A program made the translations under genes and the position numbers. DNA of 6,706 bases from Saprospiraceae bacterium (GTDB taxonomy: Bacteria; Bacteroidota; Bacteroidia; Chitinophagales; Saprospiraceae). The DNA lies in assembly GCA_013361075.1 (NCBI GenBank), contig JABWAJ010000318.1:1-6706 (forward strand), given 5' to 3'. Below the pieces are notes generated by a model. The model ran no database searches. It worked only from the letters and a program-made list of their open reading frames with translations, and had not been told where the DNA came from. Positions 1-6,054 of the stretch are shown here, in pieces; within the stretch, counting starts at the first letter, position 1; every line of letters starts with the position of its first letter.

Positions 1-21
1 TGTTGTTTTTGCTCAGCGTTT

Positions 22-91
22 TGTCGGAAAAGGCTAACGGGTTTTATTAGAAAAAATTATTTGTCCGAAAATGTCCTAAAATGTCCGAAAA
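22..91. repeat. Phased TGTCCGAAAA-type decamer repeats
   Basis: Three decamers stand head to tail: TGTCCGAAAA (62-71), TGTCCTAAAA (72-81) and TGTCCGAAAA (82-91). A diverged fourth, TGTCGGAAAA, lies at 22-31, exactly 40 bases before the first, so all four share a 10-base phase, close to one helical turn. Such an arrangement suits cooperative binding of a protein on one face of the DNA, ahead of the secreted-protease gene that starts at 411. It could also be a recombination or attachment site. The repeat is seen directly; any role is inference. Confidence 0.6.
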
Positions 92-410
92 CTTAACACA
101 ACAGCCCTTCTTTTTTCCATAAAAGGCATTTATATTTGATCGTTTCAAGTGGCGATCCTTTCTTGAATGCGCAAAAGCGTATCTGACCTGCCTGCATCGC
201 TAAATAGACAGACGCTATTTACGTTTCTGATAGCGCGAAGCAACAAACAAGCCGCAAAATCGAAGCGGCGCACAACACAAAGCAAACACCGTTTTTTGCA
301 TTCTATCGTATGCATGGCATGCCTGTTAATGCTATTTTTCTACCCCTACCTGGCAGTCCTCACGGAATGCCTGAAGTGTTTGCTTTTTTTACATAAACCA
401 AATAGTATTT
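92..410 (+). other. Long non-coding leader before the protease gene
   Basis: No convincing gene lies here. A frame at 167-520 is open, but its end overlaps the signal-peptide frame and its residues look like no known family. The stretch holds a 7-bp hairpin, TAAATAG/CTATTTA at 201-207 and 215-221 with a 7-base loop, and an A/T-rich tract just before 411. No Shine-Dalgarno sequence precedes the ATG at 411, which is normal for Bacteroidota. Confidence 0.4.
131..138 (+). promoter_or_regulatory. Possible Bacteroidota -7 promoter element
   Basis: TATATTTG fits the TAnnTTTG consensus of the -7 element used by the Bacteroidota primary sigma factor. No clean TTTG -33 element sits about 20 bases upstream; there is only a run of T at 111-116. 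If used, it would give a leader of about 265 bases for the gene at 411. This is a short motif match only. Confidence 0.25.
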
Positions 411-587
411 ATGAAAAACCTCATTCCCGCTTTCAAATTTACGCTACCTGCCCTGCTTGTAGCAGGCGTGTTTTACCTTTTTGCTGCGAATGGCGATTAC
501 AATTCCTTGTTTCGACTTGATTCAGAGGAAGTTAGTTCGGTTGGGCCAAAAAAAGTGACAACCTTGCCACCCCCCCCGTGCGCATAA
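411..587 (+). CDS. Signal-peptide N-terminus of the secreted metalloprotease, cut off by a frameshift
   Basis: This 58-codon frame begins MKNLIPAFKFTLPALLVAGV, has a hydrophobic core to about residue 24 and a likely signal peptidase I site near the AAN at residues 25-27. After a polar linker it reaches LPPPP and ends CA-stop at 585-587. It is a good Sec signal peptide with nothing behind it. The next frame (578 onward) is a large T9SS cargo that has no signal peptide of its own. The frames differ by one base at a run of eight C (570-577), and nine C would join them. I read this as the true 5' end of the downstream gene, not as a separate peptide. An independent small exported peptide is a weak alternative. 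Confidence 0.7.
   Translation: MKNLIPAFKFTLPALLVAGVFYLFAANGDYNSLFRLDSEEVSSVGPKKVTTLPPPPCA
570..577 (+). other. C8 homopolymer at the frameshift site
   Basis: Eight C in a row follow CTTGCCA. In the signal-peptide frame they read CCC CCC CCG TGC GCA TAA. With nine C (or six), or with a -1 ribosomal slip, they would read CCC CCC CCC GTG CGC ATA ATG and continue for 872 codons. Likely causes, in my order: a sequencing or assembly indel, a real frameshift mutation, slipped-strand on/off switching, or programmed -1 slippage. I see no strong hairpin just downstream that would favour the last. Confidence 0.75.
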
Positions 588-3196
588 TGTCAATATTGTC
601 GTCTGAAGTTTCCTGCGCGCCTTGGCAGGATTTGTTGTTGGGCTCTGCTACCACAAGCAGTGCTAGCTACGACGCATGCAGCCCCGACACGGTGGTCATT
701 TCCACCAATGCGGTGACGGCTTCCGGCGCCACATCCGATAACCAGGAGATTGTATATCAGGAACTCTGCGGCGATGGACAGCTCATCGCCAAAATATCGG
801 CGTTGTCGGGTGGTTACGCAGGCTTGTTTGTACGCGAAAGCAACGTGACCGGTGCGCGCAAAGGCGCCATTATGACCCAGAAGGGCAGCACGGTATTCCG
901 GCATCTGCGCAGCACTACGAATGGTATCCAGTTTCAGGCATCTTATACAGCTTCAGGACACCAGTGGCTGAAAATCAACCGCAGCGGTACGCAAGTTATT
1001 GGCTCGTGGTCGACCAACGGCACGAGCTGGAACGTGGCATTCAATACAGCGCTGTCTATGACGGATTGCGTCGTTATCGGCATGGCGGCTTTCAGCACGA
1101 GCAGCGGCACGACCATCAATGCCACCTTTACCGACATCAGCGTGGCACAATCGGATACCATCCCATCCACGGAAGTTGCCTTTGCCGACAGCAGCCTGAC
1201 AGCCCAGGGTGGCGATACGGTACAAATCTGTGTGAATCTTCAAAATCCCTGCTATTGCAGTCCTGTAACCGTAGATGTAGCGTTGGCGACTGACTCTTTG
1301 CCGCACCTGATCGGCTACGAACCGCAAACCCTGACTTTTGAGGAAGGCGATACGGTGCAGTGTTTTACGGTGGTGCTGGCGGAATCGGATACAAGCGGAA
1401 CTTACACGTTTGAACTGACGAATCTGGAGGGCGGGCATGATAGTAAAATCGGGGTGATTGGGGAGTTGGTGCTGGAGGTTGAAGGGAATGAGGCTGAACC
1501 AATACCAGGGTATTGTGGGGAAATGACTCGAATGACAGAGCCAGATGGCCCACCGGTTTATTTTGACCGGTTCGGAAATTATTACAGCCAAAGCGAGGTA
1601 GCGTTGCAAACAGTTACAACAAGTTCCTCATGTAACTGTTCAGAGTTTGAAAGTGAAATATCCAATCTGGAAAGCAGCCACTTTTATCTGGAGTTTATGG
1701 ACTGTGTGAATGACACAGGAGAGGGGTTTGATAGTGATGTGGTAGCACCGGGTAATACCCTTCCAGAAGGTTATTATTTCCGCCGTACGGCTTGTAAAGT
1801 GTTTGCTGATTTATCTGAGATTGTACTCCGCTCTGAGCCACCCTTTAGTGGCCAAAGCTCACCTTTTGTGAATGTACGGTTGATTAAGGCGGACGATGGT
1901 GATTTCGCTTTAGGGGCTGGAGTTATAGCGGCTGCTACAGCTCTTTTTCCTGATTATCATAGTCAGCATGGCGGTCTGATTGATGGCTACCCCTGGATGA
2001 TCCTGAATAATAGCGATTTACCGAATGGAGAAACTGATAATACTCATGCTTTTGCGATTGTAGATTTTGATAATTTTAACTTTCACGCAGGGCAAGGGAA
2101 CGATAATTTGGATATTCTTGAACATGACCTTTACACAGTTCTGATGCATGAGGCTTTACATATGCTGGGGTTTGCCGGCTTGATGAATACAACCGACGGC
2201 ACTCCCATACTTGGCGGAAATGCCGGATATGGCCGCTTCGCGTCTTTTCTGGAATTAGATACAGGTACTCCGGTGATCGCTCAGGATGGGGACCCTTACC
2301 ACTGGATTTTAAATACAACAACTGGCAACCTACACCATAGCTGCAAAGATGCGACTACTGATATTACAGGGCCGGATATGCTTTTTGCAGTATCCCCTTC
2401 TGAAAAGTATCCGGTATTCACTGGTAACTCTGGCAATCCAAGTGGGTTTAGTCATTTAGAAATTGATTGCGATGGAGTTTCTACCCCCAGTTTTTTGATG
2501 GATAATATTACTCCATCCGGAGTTGAGCGGTCAATTACTAATGCGGAAAAAGCAATTTTATGCAGACTCGGTTATCAAGTGGCAGGTCAAAGCAACTGCG
2601 ATTGTACAGTCGCGGGCGCCAATGACATAGGAGAAGGCTGCGCACAGACACCATTATATCGTTTTGAATTTTGTGAAAACGCTACGCTGCCAATTGATCC
2701 CGATGACTTAACAGATAACGATGCCGGGACAGGAATTTCTTACTTTGAACCGCTAGGGGAAGGGCACGGTTCTTTAGTAGAAGATGAAATGACCGGAATC
2801 TGGACTTTCACACCGGAACGCTTAGGCCTACAGGCTTTGCTAGCATCATACATCGGCCCTGCTTATTATCCAGATGACAGCCTTTGCGCCAATATTGAAT
2901 CCTTTGTATCACCACCAGCTACAGCACGCAAGAATTTTGTAGAACTCCAGGGGGTTACGGTTTACCCCAATCCAACGGATCATTCTATAACGCTGTTTGC
3001 AAAAGAAGTCTTTAGCGAACCCGGGCAAATAACATTATATGACCTAACCGGGAAGCTTTTGAAACAAGTAGTCCTTCTTCCCGGCCAACGCCAATGGAAT
3101 ATTGATGTTGCCGATCTCTATCCCGGCTTCTATTTGTATCATATTAATAGAGGAGGTCAGGATTATGCAACAGGCAAATTGAGTATCATTCGCTGA
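578..3196 (+). CDS. Secreted metzincin-like zinc metalloprotease with T9SS sorting domain
   Basis: With GTG-578 as residue 1, the order is as follows. A LamG/DUF1349-like beta-sandwich spans about 40-190 (AGLFVRES; WLKINRSG with W130; NGTSW with W151). A Calx-beta-like domain spans about 196-300. A peptidase region spans about 370-665: HEALHMLGF gives H524, E525 and H528; SHLE gives a likely third zinc ligand H626; FLM gives a Met-turn M641; NAEKAILCRLGY closes it. A linker with DNDAGTGISY follows, then a type A T9SS domain at about 790-872 (YPNPT, ITLYDLTGKLL). The wide gap before the third His resembles leishmanolysin-type (M8) peptidases more than HExxHxxGxxH enzymes. It should be exported by Sec, pass the outer membrane by T9SS and cut proteins outside; the substrate is unknown. 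No signal peptide, ribosome site or ATG supports 578; ATG-587 overlaps the previous stop as TAATG. The real start is probably 411, giving 928 residues. Confidence 0.85.
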   Translation: MRIMSILSSEVSCAPWQDLLLGSATTSSASYDACSPDTVVISTNAVTASGATSDNQEIVYQELCGDGQLIAKISALSGGYAGLFVRESNVTGARKGAIMTQKGSTVFRHLRSTTNGIQFQASYTASGHQWLKINRSGTQVIGSWSTNGTSWNVAFNTALSMTDCVVIGMAAFSTSSGTTINATFTDISVAQSDTIPSTEVAFADSSLTAQGGDTVQICVNLQNPCYCSPVTVDVALATDSLPHLIGYEPQTLTFEEGDTVQCFTVVLAESDTSGTYTFELTNLEGGHDSKIGVIGELVLEVEGNEAEPIPGYCGEMTRMTEPDGPPVYFDRFGNYYSQSEVALQTVTTSSSCNCSEFESEISNLESSHFYLEFMDCVNDTGEGFDSDVVAPGNTLPEGYYFRRTACKVFADLSEIVLRSEPPFSGQSSPFVNVRLIKADDGDFALGAGVIAAATALFPDYHSQHGGLIDGYPWMILNNSDLPNGETDNTHAFAIVDFDNFNFHAGQGNDNLDILEHDLYTVLMHEALHMLGFAGLMNTTDGTPILGGNAGYGRFASFLELDTGTPVIAQDGDPYHWILNTTTGNLHHSCKDATTDITGPDMLFAVSPSEKYPVFTGNSGNPSGFSHLEIDCDGVSTPSFLMDNITPSGVERSITNAEKAILCRLGYQVAGQSNCDCTVAGANDIGEGCAQTPLYRFEFCENATLPIDPDDLTDNDAGTGISYFEPLGEGHGSLVEDEMTGIWTFTPERLGLQALLASYIGPAYYPDDSLCANIESFVSPPATARKNFVELQGVTVYPNPTDHSITLFAKEVFSEPGQITLYDLTGKLLKQVVLLPGQRQWNIDVADLYPGFYLYHINRGGQDYATGKLSIIR

Positions 3197-3207
3197 TTTA
3201 AACATAC

Positions 3208-3239
3208 AGTGCCTGGGCTATTGCTTTAGTCCAGGCACT
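3208..3239 (+). terminator. Intergenic hairpin, possible terminator or attenuator
   Basis: AGTGCCTGGGCT (3208-3219) pairs with AGTCCAGGCACT (3228-3239). This is a 12-bp stem with one G-T pair and an 8-base loop, lying 11 bases after the protease stop and 13 before the next ATG. No T-run follows, so it may be an imperfect terminator, an attenuator between the two genes, or an mRNA stabiliser. The stem is seen; its role is inferred. Confidence 0.6.
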
Positions 3240-3252
3240 AAACCTTATTCCC

Positions 3253-5013
3253 ATGAAAAAAATAGTTTTTTTAGTTGTTTTCATGAGTTGTGTTTGCGAC
3301 TGCTTTGCTCAAAAACACGATTATGTTTGGTTATTGGGATATAGCAGCAATCCCAATGATTTGAATTTTGGGGGCACGGTAATTGACTTTAATTTTAGTC
3401 CTTACGATATATATTATGAATATCGAGAAATGAACTTTGATGTAGCAAATACAAGTGCTTGTGATACAGCAGGGAATTTATTATTTTATACTAATGGGAT
3501 TTATATAGCCAATCATTTGGGGGAGCCCATGACAAATGGGATCGGCTTAAATCATGGTACTTATCCATTGGCTACTCCTGATTGGGGATTAATCATGAGG
3601 CAAGGAGTAATGGTTTTACCAAAGCCCGAATCAACAAATTACTATTACCTGCTCCACACTCCAAAAGATCAGGGAGGCGGGGGTGTTCCTACCCATAGCT
3701 CTAAAATGTACTACAGTGTTATTGATATGGAACAAGATAACGGAAAAGGCGCTGTGGTTGAAAAAAACATTGAAATACTCCAGGACATCTTACAAGAAGG
3801 GCGAATAACGGCAACGAAACACGCCAACGGACGAGACTGGTGGATTATTACGAAAAGAAGAAATTCAGGCCGATTTTATAAAATTTTATTAGATGAGCAT
3901 ACGATCCAGGTTAAAGATGTACAAGAATTTGAAAATATCAGCGATTATTCCGGAATTGGACAATCTATATTTTCTCCGGATGGCAGCAGGTATGTTGCTT
4001 CAACCATAAGAGGCAATGTTGGAGATGATTGTTATATTGACATCTATGACTTTGATCGCTGTACCGGAGAATTATTTAATCCAATACAAATCACCTATGC
4101 TGACAGTGCTTGGTCGGGGGGTGTAGCCATTTCACCGAATTCACGGTTTTTGTATGTTTCCTCTTTCCGATATGTATACCAATATGACCTCTGGGCAACC
4201 GACATTCAAGCCTCTAAAGACACCGTAGCCATTTGGGATGGTTTTTTTGTTCCGCCTGTGTTTGCCACCACATTTTTTCTTGCACAATTGGCGCCAGACG
4301 GGAAAATCTACATCAGTGCAAACAACAGCGTTCCCTACCTCCACGTCATCAATAACCCCGATCTGCCCGGCGATAGCTGCAATGTCTGTCAGCATTGTGT
4401 GGAATTGCCTACCTGGAATGCCTTTTCCATGCCCAATTTTCCCAACTATCGCCTCGGTGCGCTCGAAGGCAGCCCCTGCGACACCCTGCGTCAGCCACCC
4501 ACAGCAGCCTGGAGCTATGATGCACAGGCGCTGGAGTTGGCTTTTCTGGATGCCAGCTTTCACGACATCCGAAGCTGGCATTGGGATTTTGGTGATGGGG
4601 TAACGGATACGGTGCCGCATCCAGTGCATATCTATGCGGCAGAGGGTGTGTATAATGTCTGTCTTGCTGTGAGTAATCCTCGTGGAGCGGATACGCTGTG
4701 CCGGGAGGTGCAGGTATTGATCAATAGTTTGGTGGAAATAGAAGGAGGCATTTCGGCGAGCATTTCGCCTAATCCGGTGGGCGCGTCTGTAACGGCGAAT
4801 TTATTCGCCGACCTGGGCCTTTGGGCGAATAAATTCGAGGGTACCCTGTCGTTGCACGACGCCATGGGCCGGGAAGTGCTGCGCGAGCCGCTGCGCGCAG
4901 TGAATGGGAAGGTGCAGCAGGAACTGAAAGTCGGGCATTTGGCGGCTGGGGTGTATTTTTGTAGCATTGAGGCTGAAGGAAATGTGGTTTGGCAGGGGAA
5001 GTTGGTGAAATAG
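3253..5013 (+). CDS. Secreted beta-propeller-like protein with PKD and T9SS sorting domains
   Basis: The 586-residue protein starts with a signal peptide (KKIVFLVVFMSCVCDCFAQ, likely cut after AQ at about residue 20). Residues about 25-400 resemble a WD40-like propeller common in Bacteroidota, with repeats such as FSPDGSRYVAS, ISPNSRFLYVSS and LAPDGKIYIS, closing with MPNFPNYRLGALEGSPCD. A PKD domain follows at about 418-490 (WHWDFGDG near 441-448), then a type A T9SS tail from about 500 (P506-N507-P508, LSLHDAMGREV, LAAGVYFCSI). It has no visible catalytic motif; a binding or adhesive surface role is the usual guess for this architecture. It follows the protease gene by 56 bp and may share its transcript. 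The first 335 codons are AT-rich and the rest GC-rich, which hints at a mosaic origin. ATG-3253 fits the signal peptide well. Confidence 0.85.
   Translation: MKKIVFLVVFMSCVCDCFAQKHDYVWLLGYSSNPNDLNFGGTVIDFNFSPYDIYYEYREMNFDVANTSACDTAGNLLFYTNGIYIANHLGEPMTNGIGLNHGTYPLATPDWGLIMRQGVMVLPKPESTNYYYLLHTPKDQGGGGVPTHSSKMYYSVIDMEQDNGKGAVVEKNIEILQDILQEGRITATKHANGRDWWIITKRRNSGRFYKILLDEHTIQVKDVQEFENISDYSGIGQSIFSPDGSRYVASTIRGNVGDDCYIDIYDFDRCTGELFNPIQITYADSAWSGGVAISPNSRFLYVSSFRYVYQYDLWATDIQASKDTVAIWDGFFVPPVFATTFFLAQLAPDGKIYISANNSVPYLHVINNPDLPGDSCNVCQHCVELPTWNAFSMPNFPNYRLGALEGSPCDTLRQPPTAAWSYDAQALELAFLDASFHDIRSWHWDFGDGVTDTVPHPVHIYAAEGVYNVCLAVSNPRGADTLCREVQVLINSLVEIEGGISASISPNPVGASVTANLFADLGLWANKFEGTLSLHDAMGREVLREPLRAVNGKVQQELKVGHLAAGVYFCSIEAEGNVVWQGKLVK
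4796..4837 (+). repeat. 14-bp perfect inverted repeat inside a coding region
   Basis: CGAATTTATTCGCC (4796-4809) is the exact reverse complement of GGCGAATAAATTCG (4824-4837), with a 14-base spacer. It lies in the T9SS domain of the second cargo gene and encodes ANLFADLGLWANKF. The first arm also folds on itself (GGCGAAT/ATTCGCC, 4794-4809). An mRNA hairpin this strong inside a gene is unusual. It could be a remnant of a palindromic insertion that kept the frame. Confidence 0.6.
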
Positions 5014-5230
5014 CCCCCCCGCCCCTCCTTCGGCTATCGCTTATCCGCCAATGGGGAGCGCAGCATATTCACGAGGCGGAGCTTCGACTTGACTTCGACT
5101 ATGCTAGCCGCCACTGGCAGGCAAGGCAAAAAAATTGGGTAAAGACAAACAAGGTAGGGCCGATAAAGCCACAGGGAAAGTGCAAGTAATGTAGGATCTC
5201 AACGTGGGCAAAAAAGTTCGTTATTCCTAA
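5014..5230. other. Intergenic stretch with a degenerate CTTCGACT-type repeat
   Basis: No gene is supported here. Right after the stop comes CCCCCCCGCCCC. At about 5078-5113 the sequence GGAGCTTCGACTT, then GACTTCGACTATGCTAGCC resembles a degraded copy of the intergenic CTTCGACTACGCTCAG-like repeats known to me from many environmental bacterial genomes; CTTCGACT occurs twice, at 5082-5089 and 5093-5100. The frame open over 4989-5189 begins inside the upstream gene and has no family-like residues. I see nothing identifiable in 5115-5230. Confidence 0.35.
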
Positions 5231-5262
5231 AAACAGAGTAACGAAATGAGTACAACATTTTT
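5231..5262. repeat. Direct repeat, copy 1 (pairs with 5446-5477)
   Basis: Thirty-two bases here match 5446-5477 with three differences, and the last 22 (from ACGAAATGAGTACAAC to the T-run) are identical. The copies are 215 bp apart. Each contains an ATG (5246 and 5461) that would begin MSTTF. Here the frame stops after 15 codons at TGA 5291-5293, then stays open to 5464, which lies in copy 2. This could be the start of a decayed gene, or the ends of a small repeated element. Confidence 0.7.
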
Positions 5263-5334
5263 GAAACTCGCAAGGAATGGCAATCAGTACTGAAAAATCT
5301 TTTTTCTTAAATGCACTGAAATACAGTCCTTTAG

Positions 5335-5404
5335 ATTGGCATTAGGGAGTGCCAATGGATGTCTACGAATGCGTGTGATTAGTGTTGTGATCCCGCTGGG
5401 ATTA
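5335..5404. other. Two short hairpins between the direct repeats
   Basis: ATTGGCA (5335-5341) pairs with TGCCAAT (5350-5356) over an 8-base loop. ATCCC (5390-5394) pairs with GGGAT (5398-5402) over three bases. The latter recalls REP-like intergenic palindromes of Bacteroidota. Both lie in the 183-bp stretch enclosed by the direct repeats, so that unit may be a small palindromic element or a structured RNA. Support is modest. Confidence 0.3.
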
Positions 5405-5445
5405 CTCCTTGCTGTTGATTATCAGTCATTTAAATGCTGTTTTTT

Positions 5446-5477
5446 AAACGAAGTGACGAAATGAGTACAACATTTTT
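5446..5477. repeat. Direct repeat, copy 2 (pairs with 5231-5262)
   Basis: This copy starts AAACGAAGTG where copy 1 has AAACAGAGTA, then is identical for 22 bases. Its ATG at 5461 opens a frame of only 13 codons (MSTTFFVFEVTIT, stop at 5500-5502). Since the copies share the bases around the ATG but not what follows, the conserved unit may be the DNA itself rather than a protein start. Confidence 0.7.
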
Positions 5478-5560
5478 TGTCTTTGAAGTTACTATTACTT
5501 GAAGATAAAGGTACTGATTGGTATAGAAAATACCACATTGGCGCACAATCTTTAGGTCGT

Positions 5561-5701
5561 TTAATTCGCCGCCAGTGTTGTCAAAGTCATTGGCAAACTG
5601 CGGAAACCTTCATCCGGATTCCAGCCTTCCTTGAACTCGATGCGGTCTGATTCAACCGTTCGGGCAGAGAGGAAGTCTTCTATGTTGAGGTGAAGTGGCA
5701 C
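5561..5701 (-). pseudogene. Remnant of a Schlafen AlbA_2-domain gene (5' end only)
   Basis: Read on the minus strand from GTG-5701, the frame gives VPLHLNIEDFLSARTVESDR, then IEFKEGWNPDEGFRS up to 5597. This is the characteristic opening of AlbA_2 (Schlafen-type, divergent AAA_4) proteins, which are putative nucleic-acid or ATP-binding regulators. The family then normally continues ICAFANDFDNTGGGY. Here FANDFDNTGG is present (5568-5597) but in another frame, as if about 10 bases encoding ICA were lost. Homology ends at about 5567, just after the GG, and the shifted frame stops at 5561. So the gene is both frameshifted and truncated to about 45 of several hundred residues. The recognition is from memory of the family; the two-frame match makes a chance resemblance unlikely. 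Confidence 0.7.
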
Positions 5702-5726
5702 GGCTGAATGAATTACTTTATAGAGG

Positions 5727-5792
5727 CGCAATATACAAAATTGCGAAAACTGCAATTTGGGCAGGCTGCACTTTCTTCCCGGCGCGCGCCGG
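5727..5792. repeat. Hairpin and 14-bp perfect palindrome upstream of the AlbA_2 remnant
   Basis: CGCAAT (5727-5732) pairs with ATTGCG (5740-5745) over 7 bases. Further on, CCGGCGCGCGCCGG (5779-5792) is a perfect 14-bp palindrome. They lie in what would have been the promoter region of the minus-strand AlbA_2 gene, so either could be an old operator, but the palindrome may belong to the repeat cluster that follows. Nothing else is identifiable in 5702-5846. Confidence 0.45.
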
Positions 5793-5846
5793 TGCAAACC
5801 ACAAAGCGGCCAGTTTTATAATTCGGATGTTGGTAATCACGCTGCT

Positions 5847-5939
5847 TAATCCCAGCTGGGGGGACACACGGCGGGCTGAACCCGCAGCCTTAATCCGTGT
5901 GCAGCCAAAGGCTGCAACGAGCGGCGCCATTTTAAAATG
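5847..5939. repeat. Cluster of nested palindromes, REP-like
   Basis: Within 93 bases are CCCAGCTGGG (5851-5860); an outer stem CACACGG/CCGTGTG (5865-5871 and 5895-5901) enclosing CGGG/CCCG (5872-5875 and 5881-5884); TGCAGCC/GGCTGCA with a 3-base loop (5900-5906 and 5910-5916); GGCGCC (5923-5928); and CATTTTAAAATG (5928-5939). A second GCAGCC at 5884-5889 could compete for GGCTGC, giving alternative folds. This resembles REP/BIME-type intergenic elements; no transposase is near. Confidence 0.5.
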
Positions 5940-5940
5940 A

Positions 5941-6052
5941 AGCGGGTGGAAAGCAGTAGAGCTGCGGCACGAGCGGGCAGCTTGAGCGCCAGCAGGCAAG
6001 CGGGGCTTGGGCACGAGCGGTGGAAAGTCATGCAGCTATGGCACGAGCGGGG
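5941..6052. repeat. GGCACGAGCGG repeat array
   Basis: GGCACGAGCGG occurs exactly at 5966-5976, 6010-6020 and 6040-6050. Two of these close longer related units, 5941-5976 and 6016-6050, each reading AGCGG(G)TGGAAAG, a variable middle with AGCT, then GGCACGAGCGG. The array is GC-rich (37 of 60 bases in 6001-6060) and ends two bases before the stop codon of the minus-strand gene at 6055. It looks like decayed minisatellite or intergenic repeat DNA. Confidence 0.6.
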
Positions 6053-6054
6053 TG

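Noticed and set aside
153..163. CGATCCTTTCT shared with the minus strand at 6514-6524, upstream of two secreted-protein genes
   Set aside because: An 11-base match between two places in 6.7 kb on both strands is expected by chance.
167..520. 117-codon plus-strand frame in the leader
   Set aside because: Its end overlaps the signal-peptide frame at 411, its sequence is low in family-like pattern, and no homologous motif is visible.
953..1609. 218-codon minus-strand frame
   Set aside because: It lies opposite the sandwich and Calx-beta-like domains of the protease, which are clearly the coding strand; GC-rich DNA gives such antisense frames.
4141..4629. 162-codon minus-strand frame
   Set aside because: It is antisense to the propeller and PKD region, whose motifs show the plus strand is coding.
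5231..5477. CRISPR-like pair of repeats
   Set aside because: There are only two copies, a 183-bp gap rather than a spacer of 25-45 bp, and no cas gene.
5695..6014. Overlapping plus and minus frames of 81 and 98 codons
   Set aside because: They read through palindromes and repeats, are Ala/Arg/Pro-rich, and match nothing.
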